Below, one piece after another: positions 1 through 5,522 of a stretch of DNA of 5,522 bases (within the stretch, counting starts at the first letter, position 1; each line of letters begins with the position of its first letter). Both the position numbers and the translations under genes were made by a program. The stretch spans positions 1-5,522 of the forward strand of contig JAJKJG010000234.1 in NCBI GenBank assembly GCA_021154065.1. The letters are read 5' to 3'. This DNA is from Methylobacterium sp. (lineage in GTDB: Bacteria > Pseudomonadota > Alphaproteobacteria > Rhizobiales > Beijerinckiaceae). A model generated the notes under the pieces. It did not search any database, was not told where the DNA came from, and saw nothing but the letters and a program-made list of their open reading frames with translations.

Positions 1-545
1 CGCTCGTCCGCCGACAGACCGGCGAAGGGCTCGTCGAGCAGGAGAAGCTTCGGCTCCTGCGCCAGCGCCATGGCGATCTCGACGCGGCGCCGCTCGCCGT
101 AGGAGGTCTCGGATAGCCGGCGCTCGGCCATATCGGCGAGGCCGACGCGGGCGAGCGCCGCCTTGGCGCGCTCGCGCAGATGCTCCTGCCGCTCCAGATC
201 GACGAACGGGTTCCAGCGCAGCGGCGACAGCCCGAGGAGGGCGAGCATGACGTTGCGCAGGAGCGTGTCGCGCGCGAACAGCGTGATGATCTGATAGGTG
301 CGGGCGATGCCGATATGGGCGCGCTGCCGGCTCGCGATCCGCGTGATGTCGCGTCCGAAGACGTGGATCGAGCCGGAGCTCGGCTTCAGGTCGCCGGTGA
401 TCTGGTTGAACAGCGTGGTCTTGCCGGCGCCGTTCGGGCCGATGATCAGGCGCCGCTCGCCCGGCTCGACCGACAGGTTGACGTTGCGCGTCACCTGCAG
501 CCCGCCGAACGCCTTGCACAGATCCTTGAGGGCGAGCGCGGTCAT
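1..545 (-). CDS. livG: LivG-type ABC transporter ATP-binding protein (partial, C-terminus beyond window)
   Basis: This is the cytoplasmic ATPase of a branched-chain amino acid type (HAAT) importer, which would pair with a LivF subunit and drive the LivH/LivM permeases. The 181 residues in the window show Walker A GPNGAGKTT at about 36-44, the Q-loop glutamine in ARTYQ at about 85, the ABC signature as TSYGERRRVE at about 147-156, Walker B LLLLDE at about 167-172 and the start of the D-loop (AGLS). The signature SYGE in place of SGGQ is usual for LivG/LivF proteins. The family is about 250 residues, so the switch histidine and C-terminal part lie beyond position 1. The ATG at 545-543 overlaps the livM stop in an ATGA and has a strong GGAGG (557-553) 7 nt upstream, which supports this start. 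Family and role are near certain; the exact substrate is unknown. Confidence 0.95.
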   Translation of the reverse strand, partial: MTALALKDLCKAFGGLQVTRNVNLSVEPGERRLIIGPNGAGKTTLFNQITGDLKPSSGSIHVFGRDITRIASRQRAHIGIARTYQIITLFARDTLLRNVMLALLGLSPLRWNPFVDLERQEHLRERAKAALARVGLADMAERRLSETSYGERRRVEIAMALAQEPKLLLLDEPFAGLSADE

Positions 546-1537
546 CGCCCGGCCTCCGTCGGCGCGCTGAGCGCCGGCCTTGCTCCGCCGCCGCGCGCCG
601 CGCGGTAGCCGGTCCGCGCCAGGCGCACGCAGCCGGGCACGAGCCCTTCCGGCATGAAGCTGATGATCGCGACGAAGATCACGCCGAGGACGAGGTTCCA
701 GCGCTCCACATAGGCGCTCACCACGTTCTTCATCACGACCACGATGGCGGCGCCGGCGATCGGACCGAGGAGCGTCGCGGTCCCGCCCGAGATCACCATC
801 AAGAGCGCCTCGGCGGAGGTCTGCAAGGCGACGATCTGCGGACTGACGAACTGATTATAGTAGAGGAACAGCAGCCCCGCCGTCGCCGTCCAGACGCCGG
901 AGAAGAGGAAAGCGAGGAACCGGCAGAGCCAGACATTGTAGCCGAGCGTGTTCATGCGGCGCGGCTGGTCGCGGGTGCCGCGCAGGGCGGCCCCGAACGG
1001 CGAGCGCACGAACAGCAGCATCGAGACGAGGCACAGCAGAAAGACGATGAGCGTCGCGTAGTAGAAGGACGACGCTCCGGAGAGGCTGAAGCCGAAGGGT
1101 GCCGGGCGGCTTCCCACGTTGACGCCGTTGTCGCCGTTGGTGAGGCTCGCCCAGCGGTAGGCGATGCCCCACAGGATCTGGCCGAGCGCGAGCGTGATCA
1201 TCAGGAAACCGATGCCGGTGGCGCGCAGCGACAGCACGGCGAAGATCGCGGCCGTCGCGACCGTGGCGACGAGCGCCGCCGGAATCGCGAGCCAGTGACC
1301 GTAGCCGGCTGCGAGGAGCAGCCCCGCGGTGTAGCCCGCCATGCCGAACAACCCGGCGTGCCCGAGCGAGACGAGCCCGGCGTAGCCGACGAGCACGTTG
1401 AGCGCGAGGGCGAAGATGGCCCAGAAGAGGATCTGGCTCGCGATGTTGACGTAGTAAGGATTGGCGACCCACACCGGCACAGTCGCCAGCACGAAGAGCG
1501 CGAGCGCGATCGCCGCGCGCTGCAAGCCTGCGGTCAC
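542..1537 (-). CDS. livM: LivM-type branched-chain amino acid ABC transporter permease
   Basis: This is an inner-membrane permease subunit of the HAAT importer, 331 residues, a normal length for LivM. Hydrophobic segments run through most of the protein. The LivM hallmark LVGYAGLVSLGHAGLFG lies at about 49-65, the conserved block GFLMITLALGQIL at about 110-122 is followed by TNGDNGV at 133-139, the cytoplasmic ATPase-coupling loop (LRGTRDQPRRMNTLGYNV) is at about 185-202, and GGTATLLGPIAGA is at about 251-263. The tail after about residue 305 is basic and Gly/Ala-rich. I chose GTG at 1537-1535 because it forms a GTGA overlap with the livH stop and directly precedes the first membrane segment. 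The frame stays open far upstream through livH, but that part is a shadow. No strong Shine-Dalgarno is visible before the GTG, so translation probably depends on coupling to livH. Confidence 0.93.
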   Translation of the reverse strand: MTAGLQRAAIALALFVLATVPVWVANPYYVNIASQILFWAIFALALNVLVGYAGLVSLGHAGLFGMAGYTAGLLLAAGYGHWLAIPAALVATVATAAIFAVLSLRATGIGFLMITLALGQILWGIAYRWASLTNGDNGVNVGSRPAPFGFSLSGASSFYYATLIVFLLCLVSMLLFVRSPFGAALRGTRDQPRRMNTLGYNVWLCRFLAFLFSGVWTATAGLLFLYYNQFVSPQIVALQTSAEALLMVISGGTATLLGPIAGAAIVVVMKNVVSAYVERWNLVLGVIFVAIISFMPEGLVPGCVRLARTGYRAARGGGARPALSAPTEAGR

Positions 1538-2394
1538 GGCACCACGCGTCCGAACAGCCCTTGCGGGCGCAACACCAGCACCAGCAGCATCGGCAGGAAC
1601 AGGATGACGTAGGCGAGGTCGGGAAACATCGCCTGCCCGAAATTGTACAGGAACCCGATGATGAAGCTGCCGACGAGCGCGCCGAGGAGGCGGCCGGTGC
1701 CGCCGAGGATCACCACGATGAGGGCCAGCGGCAGCATGTCGGCGTCGAGCCCGGGATAGACCGAGAGGTACGGCGCCCCCATCACGCCGGCGAAGGCGGC
1801 AAGCCCGGCGCCGAGGCAGAAGATCAGCGTGAAGAGCTGCGAGACGCGGATGCCCATCACGCGCGCGATCGGCGCGTCGTCGACGCCGGCGCGGATCATC
1901 GCGCCGAGCCGCGTGCGGTCGATCATGACCCACAGCGCAATGGCGACCGCGACCGCGATGCCGACGACGGCGACGCGGTAGAGCGGAAAGAACATCCCGA
2001 ACGCCTGCAGAACTCCCTGCAGCTGCGGCGGCGTCGGCGGCTGGATCGGATCGCCGGTCCAGATCATGAGGCACAGATCGGCGACGATGAAGGAGAGGCC
2101 GAGCGTGAGGAGCACCTGCGCCAGCTCCTGTCCGGCAAGCCGCCGGAGCAGCAGGCGCTCGATCGCGCCGCCGATCACCACCATGGCGGCGGCGCTGGCG
2201 AGCGCCGCGAGCCAGAAGTTCATGCCGTTTGCGAGGAAGGTGGCGCCGAGATAGGCGCCGAGCATGAAGAACGAGCCGTGCATCAGGTTCGGAATGCGCA
2301 TCAGCCCGAAGATCAGCGAGAAGCCCGCCGAGAGGAGGAACAGCAAGCCGCCGAGCGCCAGGCTGTTCACCCCAAGCGTGAGCCAAAGCGTCAT
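1534..2394 (-). CDS. livH: LivH-type branched-chain amino acid ABC transporter permease
   Basis: This is the partner inner-membrane permease of the HAAT importer, 286 residues, the usual LivH size, and very hydrophobic. The LivH hallmark SAGFSLIFGLMRIPNLMHGS lies at about 22-41. ELAQVLLTLGLSFIVAD is at about 90-106, the cytoplasmic coupling loop (TRLGAMIRAGVDDAPIARVM) is at about 161-180 followed by GIRV, and ILGGTGRLLGALVG is at about 229-242. The ATG at 2394-2392 is preceded by GGGGGAGGA with GGAGG (2406-2402) at 7 nt spacing. That Shine-Dalgarno lies wholly inside the 3' arm of a 12-bp hairpin, described separately. The stop overlaps the livM GTG. It is third in the operon, 72 nt after the binding-protein gene. 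The family call is secure, but the substrate is set by the binding protein and is unknown. Confidence 0.94.
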   Translation of the reverse strand: MTLWLTLGVNSLALGGLLFLLSAGFSLIFGLMRIPNLMHGSFFMLGAYLGATFLANGMNFWLAALASAAAMVVIGGAIERLLLRRLAGQELAQVLLTLGLSFIVADLCLMIWTGDPIQPPTPPQLQGVLQAFGMFFPLYRVAVVGIAVAVAIALWVMIDRTRLGAMIRAGVDDAPIARVMGIRVSQLFTLIFCLGAGLAAFAGVMGAPYLSVYPGLDADMLPLALIVVILGGTGRLLGALVGSFIIGFLYNFGQAMFPDLAYVILFLPMLLVLVLRPQGLFGRVVP

Positions 2395-2399
2395 CGGTT

Positions 2400-2426
2400 A
2401 TCCTCCCCCGCGCAGCGGGGGAGGAT
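2400..2426 (-). promoter_or_regulatory. 12-bp hairpin burying the livH Shine-Dalgarno
   Basis: Seen directly: a perfect inverted repeat with 12-nt arms at 2426-2415 (ATCCTCCCCCGC on the transcribed strand) and 2411-2400 (GCGGGGGAGGAT), separated by the 3-nt loop TGC. The 3' arm contains the complete livH ribosome-binding site, 7 nt before its ATG, and begins 40 nt after the binding-protein stop codon. There is no T-tract after the stem on either strand, so it does not look like an intrinsic terminator. Inference: it could limit livH initiation, protect the 3' end of the binding-protein mRNA from exonucleases, or both, raising the ratio of binding protein to permease. GC-rich palindromes of this CCTCCCCC...GGGGGAGG type also occur as dispersed intergenic repeats in Hyphomicrobiales, so it may be one copy of such a family. 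No second copy is present in this window. Confidence 0.75.
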
Positions 2427-2466
2427 TTGGCCTGCGCACCTTACCTCGCATCACCAAGCCGCTCGC

Positions 2467-3705
2467 TTATTGCAGGTTCTTGGCCGGCGGGTAGTCGCGC
2501 GAATAGACCGGCTGCTTCAGGAACTCCGCCGGCGGGTAGGTCCAGAACTGGCTGACCTTGGGGTAGGTCTTGATGGTGGTGTTGACGAGGTTGCCCCCTT
2601 TTCGCTCGCAGCGGCGCACGAACACCGAGCCGACGACGTTGCCGCCCTCGTCGAAGGCGACCGGGCCGCGCGGCGTGTCTTCGAGCGACAGGCCGTGCAG
2701 CGCCTCGCTGAGCGCCTTCTTGTCGTCCGACTTGCCGGTCTTCGCGAGCGCGGCCTCGACGCATTGGCCGGCGATGTACATGGCGGCGGAATACGCCCCG
2801 GGCAGGACGCCGTAATCCTTGGCCATGGCGGCGACGAAGCGCTTGTTCGAGGGGCTGTCGTGGTCGGCGGTGTAGTAGCTCGCCGAGATCACGCCGACCG
2901 CCTCGTCGCCGACGCTCTTGAGGAGCGCATCGTCGAGCGCCGTCCAGCCGGCGGTCAGCGGGATCTTGGCCTTGAGCCCGAGGTCGGCGTAGGAGCGCAT
3001 GAACTTCACCGGGTTCGAGCCGGCAAAGCCGTTGAACACGCCGTCGACGTCGCCGATCTGGGCGATGTAGGGGGTGTAGTCCGGGGTGACGAGCGGCGGC
3101 CACAGCTTCCTGACGATCTTGCCGCCGGTGTCCTCGAAGACCCGCTGGAAGGCCGCGCACTGCTCGTGGCCGAAGGCGAAGTCCTCGGAGATCGTGGCCA
3201 TGCGCTTCAGGCCCATCTCCTTGGCGGCGTAGTCGGCCATGACGTGCGAGCACTGCCCGGAGCTTGCCGCCGGCCGGATCACCCATGGATTGACCTTGCG
3301 CTGCGTCACGTCCTCGGCCGCCGCAAGGCTGAGCATCGGCGTCTGGTGCTCGCGCACGTAATCGGTGATGGCGAGGAGCTCGAAGGCGGCGAGCGGCCCG
3401 AGGATGACGTCGACCTTGTCGCGCTCGATGAGCTCCTGCGCCTTGGTCTTGGCGCCGGCCGGGTTGCCGCCGGTGTCGGCGACGAGGAGCTCGACCTTGC
3501 GGCCGCCGAAGGCGCTGTTCTTCTGCTTGAGGAAGGTCGCAATGCCCTGCTCCATCTGGATGCCGCCCTGCGCGAGCGGGCCGGTCTTGACGGTCATGAG
3601 GCCGATCTTGAACGGCGCCCCTTGGGCGCGCGCGACCGCCGGCATGGCGACCGCGGCGGTCGTCGTCAGCATTCCCTGAAGAACGGTTCGGCGCCGGATG
3701 CTCAT
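2467..3705 (-). CDS. Periplasmic solute-binding protein of a HAAT/LivJK-type ABC importer
   Basis: This secreted type-I periplasmic binding protein captures the substrate and delivers it to LivH/LivM. It has 412 residues, typical for the Peripla_BP_6 family. The N-terminus MSIRRRTVLQGMLTTTAA has an RRRTVLQ motif resembling a Tat signal, then a short hydrophobic stretch and a likely AxA cleavage (ARA|Q) after residue 27. The mature protein starts with the family's first strand (FKIGLMTVKTGPLAQGG, about 32-48), followed by DTGGNPAGAKTKAQELI at about 77-93 and DVILGP at about 99-104, the usual opening of this fold. The ATG at 3705 has a strong AAGGAGG with GGAGG at 3719-3715, 9 nt upstream. The gene follows the dehydrogenase after 21 nt and precedes livH. 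Sequence alone does not tell whether it binds branched-chain amino acids, amides, aromatic acids or other organic acids; many alphaproteobacterial members bind non-amino-acid ligands. Confidence 0.93.
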   Translation of the reverse strand: MSIRRRTVLQGMLTTTAAVAMPAVARAQGAPFKIGLMTVKTGPLAQGGIQMEQGIATFLKQKNSAFGGRKVELLVADTGGNPAGAKTKAQELIERDKVDVILGPLAAFELLAITDYVREHQTPMLSLAAAEDVTQRKVNPWVIRPAASSGQCSHVMADYAAKEMGLKRMATISEDFAFGHEQCAAFQRVFEDTGGKIVRKLWPPLVTPDYTPYIAQIGDVDGVFNGFAGSNPVKFMRSYADLGLKAKIPLTAGWTALDDALLKSVGDEAVGVISASYYTADHDSPSNKRFVAAMAKDYGVLPGAYSAAMYIAGQCVEAALAKTGKSDDKKALSEALHGLSLEDTPRGPVAFDEGGNVVGSVFVRRCERKGGNLVNTTIKTYPKVSQFWTYPPAEFLKQPVYSRDYPPAKNLQ

Positions 3706-3726
3706 GGGACACTTCCTCCTTGAGAA

Positions 3727-4686
3727 TTATCCGGCGCTTGGACGCGCCGGTTCGGTGGTCGGCAACTCTAGCGCGGCGGGATCACGGGCAACAGCGGGCG
3801 GCGAGGCCGCGCGCTCAATTCCCGCCATGCGCTCGAGCACGGCGCAGACCGCCGCCGTGTCCTGGTCGGCAAAGCCCAGCCCCATGGCGGCGGCGTAGAT
3901 GGGCTCGGTGGCGCAAAACAGCGGCGTCGGCGCCCCGAGCGCTTGGGCAAAGGCGCCGATCACCGCCATGTCCTTCTGCCACGTCCCGATCCGCATCGTC
4001 GGCGGCTCGTAGCGGCTCTCGGCCATCATCGGCGCGCGCAGCTCGAAGATGCGCGACGTCGCGGCGCCGGCACCGATCAGCTCGACGACCTGCCGCGGCG
4101 CGAGCCCGGCCTTGATCGCGAGCACCATGGCCTCGGCGGAGGCGACGTTGTGGATGGCGACGAGGAGGTTCGCCACGAGCTTCATGCGCGTGCCGTTGCC
4201 GAAGGCGCCGAGGTCGTGCGCTTCGCGGGCGAAGCCGGCAAAGAGCGGCCGGTGCGCTTCGATGGCGGCGGAGCCGCCGCTCGCATAGACGACGAGATCC
4301 CGGGTCCTGGCTTGCGCCCCGGTGCCGCTCAGCGGGCAGTCGAGCGCGACGTGCCCGGCCTCGCGCAGGATGGCCTCGAAGGCGAGCTTGTCCTCAAGAG
4401 CAAGCGTGCTCGTCTCGAGTATGACCCGCCGCTTTCCGCCTGCGGAGGCGATCTCCCGCGCTACGGCAAGCGCCGCCTGCGGGCTCGGCAAGCTCGTGAT
4501 CAGGCTCGGAGCAAGGCTCGCGGCGGCGGCCACGGACTCGGCGATCTCGACGCCGTCCGCCTCGAGCTCGGCCGATCGCGCCGGGTCGATGTCGAAGCCG
4601 ATCGCGCGCCAGCCCACTGCGACGAGGTTACGGGCGATCGCGCCGCCCATGATGCCCAGCCCGACGATGCCGACCGTGTCCGCCAT
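3727..4686 (-). CDS. NAD(P)-dependent beta-hydroxyacid dehydrogenase (3-hydroxyisobutyrate dehydrogenase superfamily)
   Basis: This is a probable soluble cytoplasmic oxidoreductase that interconverts a beta-hydroxyacid and its semialdehyde or keto form. The 319 residues cover the full fold. The Rossmann motif GLGIMG is at 9-14, with Asp32 at the end of strand 2 (GFDIDP), which usually favours NAD. The substrate loop reads DCPLSGTGAQA at 116-126 (the family norm is DAPVSGG), the catalytic lysine is probably Lys169 in GNGTRMKLVAN with Asn173 nearby, and WQKDM at 236-240 matches the conserved C-terminal KD pair. An Ala/Pro-rich tail of about 25 residues follows the conserved domain. The ATG at 4686 has GAGG (4695-4692) 5 nt upstream. 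It is the first gene of the importer operon, 21 nt before the binding-protein gene, so its substrate may be linked to the imported compound. Specificity within the superfamily (hydroxyisobutyrate, tartronate semialdehyde, threonate-like) cannot be decided. Confidence 0.9.
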   Translation of the reverse strand: MADTVGIVGLGIMGGAIARNLVAVGWRAIGFDIDPARSAELEADGVEIAESVAAAASLAPSLITSLPSPQAALAVAREIASAGGKRRVILETSTLALEDKLAFEAILREAGHVALDCPLSGTGAQARTRDLVVYASGGSAAIEAHRPLFAGFAREAHDLGAFGNGTRMKLVANLLVAIHNVASAEAMVLAIKAGLAPRQVVELIGAGAATSRIFELRAPMMAESRYEPPTMRIGTWQKDMAVIGAFAQALGAPTPLFCATEPIYAAAMGLGFADQDTAAVCAVLERMAGIERAASPPAVARDPAALELPTTEPARPSAG

Positions 4687-4721
4687 TCGATCCTCGCCTT
4701 CCCCGCGGCCCAGCGCCTGCG

Positions 4722-4748
4722 TTGGCAGCCCCGGGGGGCCGTGATACT
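4722..4748 (+). promoter_or_regulatory. Candidate sigma-70-like promoter for the plus-strand dehydrogenase
   Basis: TTGGCA (4722-4727) differs from the -35 consensus at one position. GATACT (4743-4748) is a 4-of-6 match to the -10 consensus. The spacer is 15 bp, shorter than optimal. Transcription from here would leave a leader of about 30 nt carrying the AAGGGA ribosome-binding site. It lies in the only upstream non-coding DNA available to this gene. Short matches of this kind are common by chance, so this is tentative. Confidence 0.3.
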
Positions 4749-4767
4749 GAGCGGCCGATCATCGCAA
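4741..4767 (-). promoter_or_regulatory. Candidate promoter for the dehydrogenase-importer operon
   Basis: Read on the minus strand, TTGCGA (4767-4762) and TATCAC (4746-4741) are weak -35/-10-like hexamers 15 bp apart. They overlap the candidate plus-strand -10. If real, the transcript would have a leader of roughly 45-50 nt before the ATG at 4686. The operon must have a promoter in or upstream of this 100-bp divergent region, but the exact element is a guess. No clear operator palindrome was found nearby. Confidence 0.2.
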
Positions 4768-4786
4768 TAGCAAGGGACGGTCATCG

Positions 4787-5522
4787 ATGCGCGTCGGCGT
4801 CGCTGGTCTCGGCCGCATGGGCACGGCCATCGCGGAGCGCCTGAAGGAGGTCGGCCACGACCTCGTGGTCTGGAACCGCTCGCCCGAGAAGACGAAGCCG
4901 CTCGCCGATGCCGGCGCCGAGGTGGCGGAGAGCCCGGCCGAGCTCGCGACCCGCGCCGAGGCGATCGTCACGATCCTGACCGACGCCGCGGCGATCGATA
5001 CGGTCTACCGCGGCCCATCGGGCATCCTTGCCGGCGGCATCGCCGGCAAGCTCGTCATCGACATGAGCACCGTGCAGCCTGAGACCGAGGTGCGGCTCGC
5101 CGAGGAGGCTCGCGCCAAGGGCGCGGCCTTCGTCGAGTGCCCCGTCGGCGGCACCGTCGGCCCGGCGCGCGCCGGCAAGCTCATCGGCCTTGCGGGCGGC
5201 GAGGCGGCGGACGTCGCCCGCGCCCGGCCGATCCTCGAGCAGCTCTGCCGGCGCCTCGAGCATGTCGGCCCGGTCGGCGCCGGCGCGAGCATGAAGCTCG
5301 CGATCAACCTGCCGCTCATCGTCTTCTACCAGGCGCTCGGCGAGGCCTATGCCCTGACGAAGCATCTCGGCAAGGACACGGCCTGTATGATGGACCTCTT
5401 CGCCGACACGTCCGGCGGCCCGAACGTCCTCAAGGTGCGCGGGCCCAATATCGCCAAGGCGCTGGCGGGCCAGGATCCCGGCCCGCCCGCCTTCGACGTC
5501 GACTCGATCCGCAAGGATCTGC
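4787..5522 (+). CDS. NADP-type beta-hydroxyacid dehydrogenase, glyoxylate/semialdehyde reductase-like (partial, C-terminus beyond window)
   Basis: This is a second member of the 3-hydroxyisobutyrate dehydrogenase superfamily, transcribed divergently from the first. The window holds 245 of an expected 290-300 residues. GLGRMG at 7-12 is the dinucleotide motif, and WNRSPEK at 29-35 (Asn-Arg-Ser after strand 2, then Lys) is the pattern associated with NADP use in glyoxylate/succinic semialdehyde reductases. DMST at 92-95 is conserved. The substrate loop is ECPVGGTVGPA at 117-127, with Gly121 where the family usually has Ser. The likely catalytic residue is Lys170 in GAGASMKLAIN, with Asn174, and a conserved-looking KDL ends the visible part at 243-245. 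The ATG at 4787 has AAGGGA (4772-4777) 9 nt upstream and no in-frame start closer to the intergenic region. Only about the last 50 residues are missing. The substrate is unknown; the divergent layout suggests a related metabolic role but does not prove it. Confidence 0.9.
   Translation, partial: MRVGVAGLGRMGTAIAERLKEVGHDLVVWNRSPEKTKPLADAGAEVAESPAELATRAEAIVTILTDAAAIDTVYRGPSGILAGGIAGKLVIDMSTVQPETEVRLAEEARAKGAAFVECPVGGTVGPARAGKLIGLAGGEAADVARARPILEQLCRRLEHVGPVGAGASMKLAINLPLIVFYQALGEAYALTKHLGKDTACMMDLFADTSGGPNVLKVRGPNIAKALAGQDPGPPAFDVDSIRKDL

Noticed and set aside
1538..2386. Upstream extension of the livM frame through livH, suggesting a 614-residue fusion
   Set aside because: The extra residues are low-complexity Arg/Ala/His-rich and lie in another frame of livH, which is clearly a real gene. 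The GTGA overlap at 1537 marks the livM start.
2400..2426. Intrinsic transcription terminator
   Set aside because: The stem is strong but neither strand has a T-rich run after it: AACCG follows on the minus strand and TTGG on the plus. Genes of the same transport system continue directly downstream.
2441..3712. A 423-codon minus-strand frame overlapping the binding-protein gene
   Set aside because: Its translation is Arg/Pro/Gly-rich without motifs, while the overlapping 412-residue frame has a signal peptide, family motifs and a good ribosome-binding site.
1561..3723. A 720-codon open frame on the plus strand, antisense to livH and the binding-protein gene
   Set aside because: It is rich in Arg, Glu, Asp, His and Ala with no recognisable domain, and it lies opposite genes with unmistakable family motifs. 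Long antisense frames are expected in high-GC DNA.
4729..4740. GC-rich self-complementary run (CCCCGGGG) in the divergent intergenic region as a possible operator
   Set aside because: It is a short low-complexity C/G run with no spaced half-sites typical of LysR, GntR or TetR operators. In this base composition such runs arise by chance.
4781..5365. A minus-strand frame of 194 codons opposite the second dehydrogenase
   Set aside because: It is a shadow of the plus-strand gene, which has complete dehydrogenase motifs. The antisense product has no recognisable features.

Overview
The window looks like chromosomal DNA from a high-GC alphaproteobacterium. A member of the Hyphomicrobiales (Bradyrhizobium/Rhodopseudomonas/Methylobacterium-like) is the most natural guess. 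The grounds are the strong GC bias at third codon positions, the gene content, and a GC-rich palindrome in the only sizeable gap of the operon. The placement is inference: there is no rRNA or other phylogenetic marker here.

Positions 1-4686, read on the minus strand, form one tightly packed operon. In transcription order it contains a beta-hydroxyacid dehydrogenase (4686-3727), a 21-nt gap, a periplasmic type-I solute-binding protein with an arginine-rich, possibly Tat, signal (3705-2467), a 72-nt gap holding a perfect 12-bp hairpin, then livH-type permease (2394-1534), livM-type permease (1537-542) and a livG-type ATPase (545 to the window edge, C-terminus missing). The permease and ATPase genes overlap by 4 nt at each junction (GTGA and ATGA). 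This is a branched-chain amino acid type (HAAT) ABC importer; the second ATPase, livF, would be expected just beyond position 1.

Positions 4687-4786 are a 100-bp divergent intergenic region with weak promoter-like elements on both strands. From 4787 to the end, on the plus strand, runs a second beta-hydroxyacid dehydrogenase, cut off by the window edge. The two dehydrogenases belong to the same superfamily but appear to differ in cofactor preference (acidic Asp after strand 2 in one, Asn-Arg-Ser in the other) and in the substrate-binding loop.

Taken together, the operon suggests uptake of a small organic acid or amino-acid-like compound followed by an NAD(P)-dependent hydroxyacid/semialdehyde redox step. 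The substrate cannot be read from the sequence. The most notable non-coding feature is the hairpin before livH: its 3' arm contains the whole livH Shine-Dalgarno sequence, so it could lower permease translation relative to the binding protein. I found no CRISPR, tRNA, rRNA, phage or insertion sequence, and nothing that amounts to a wholly new system.
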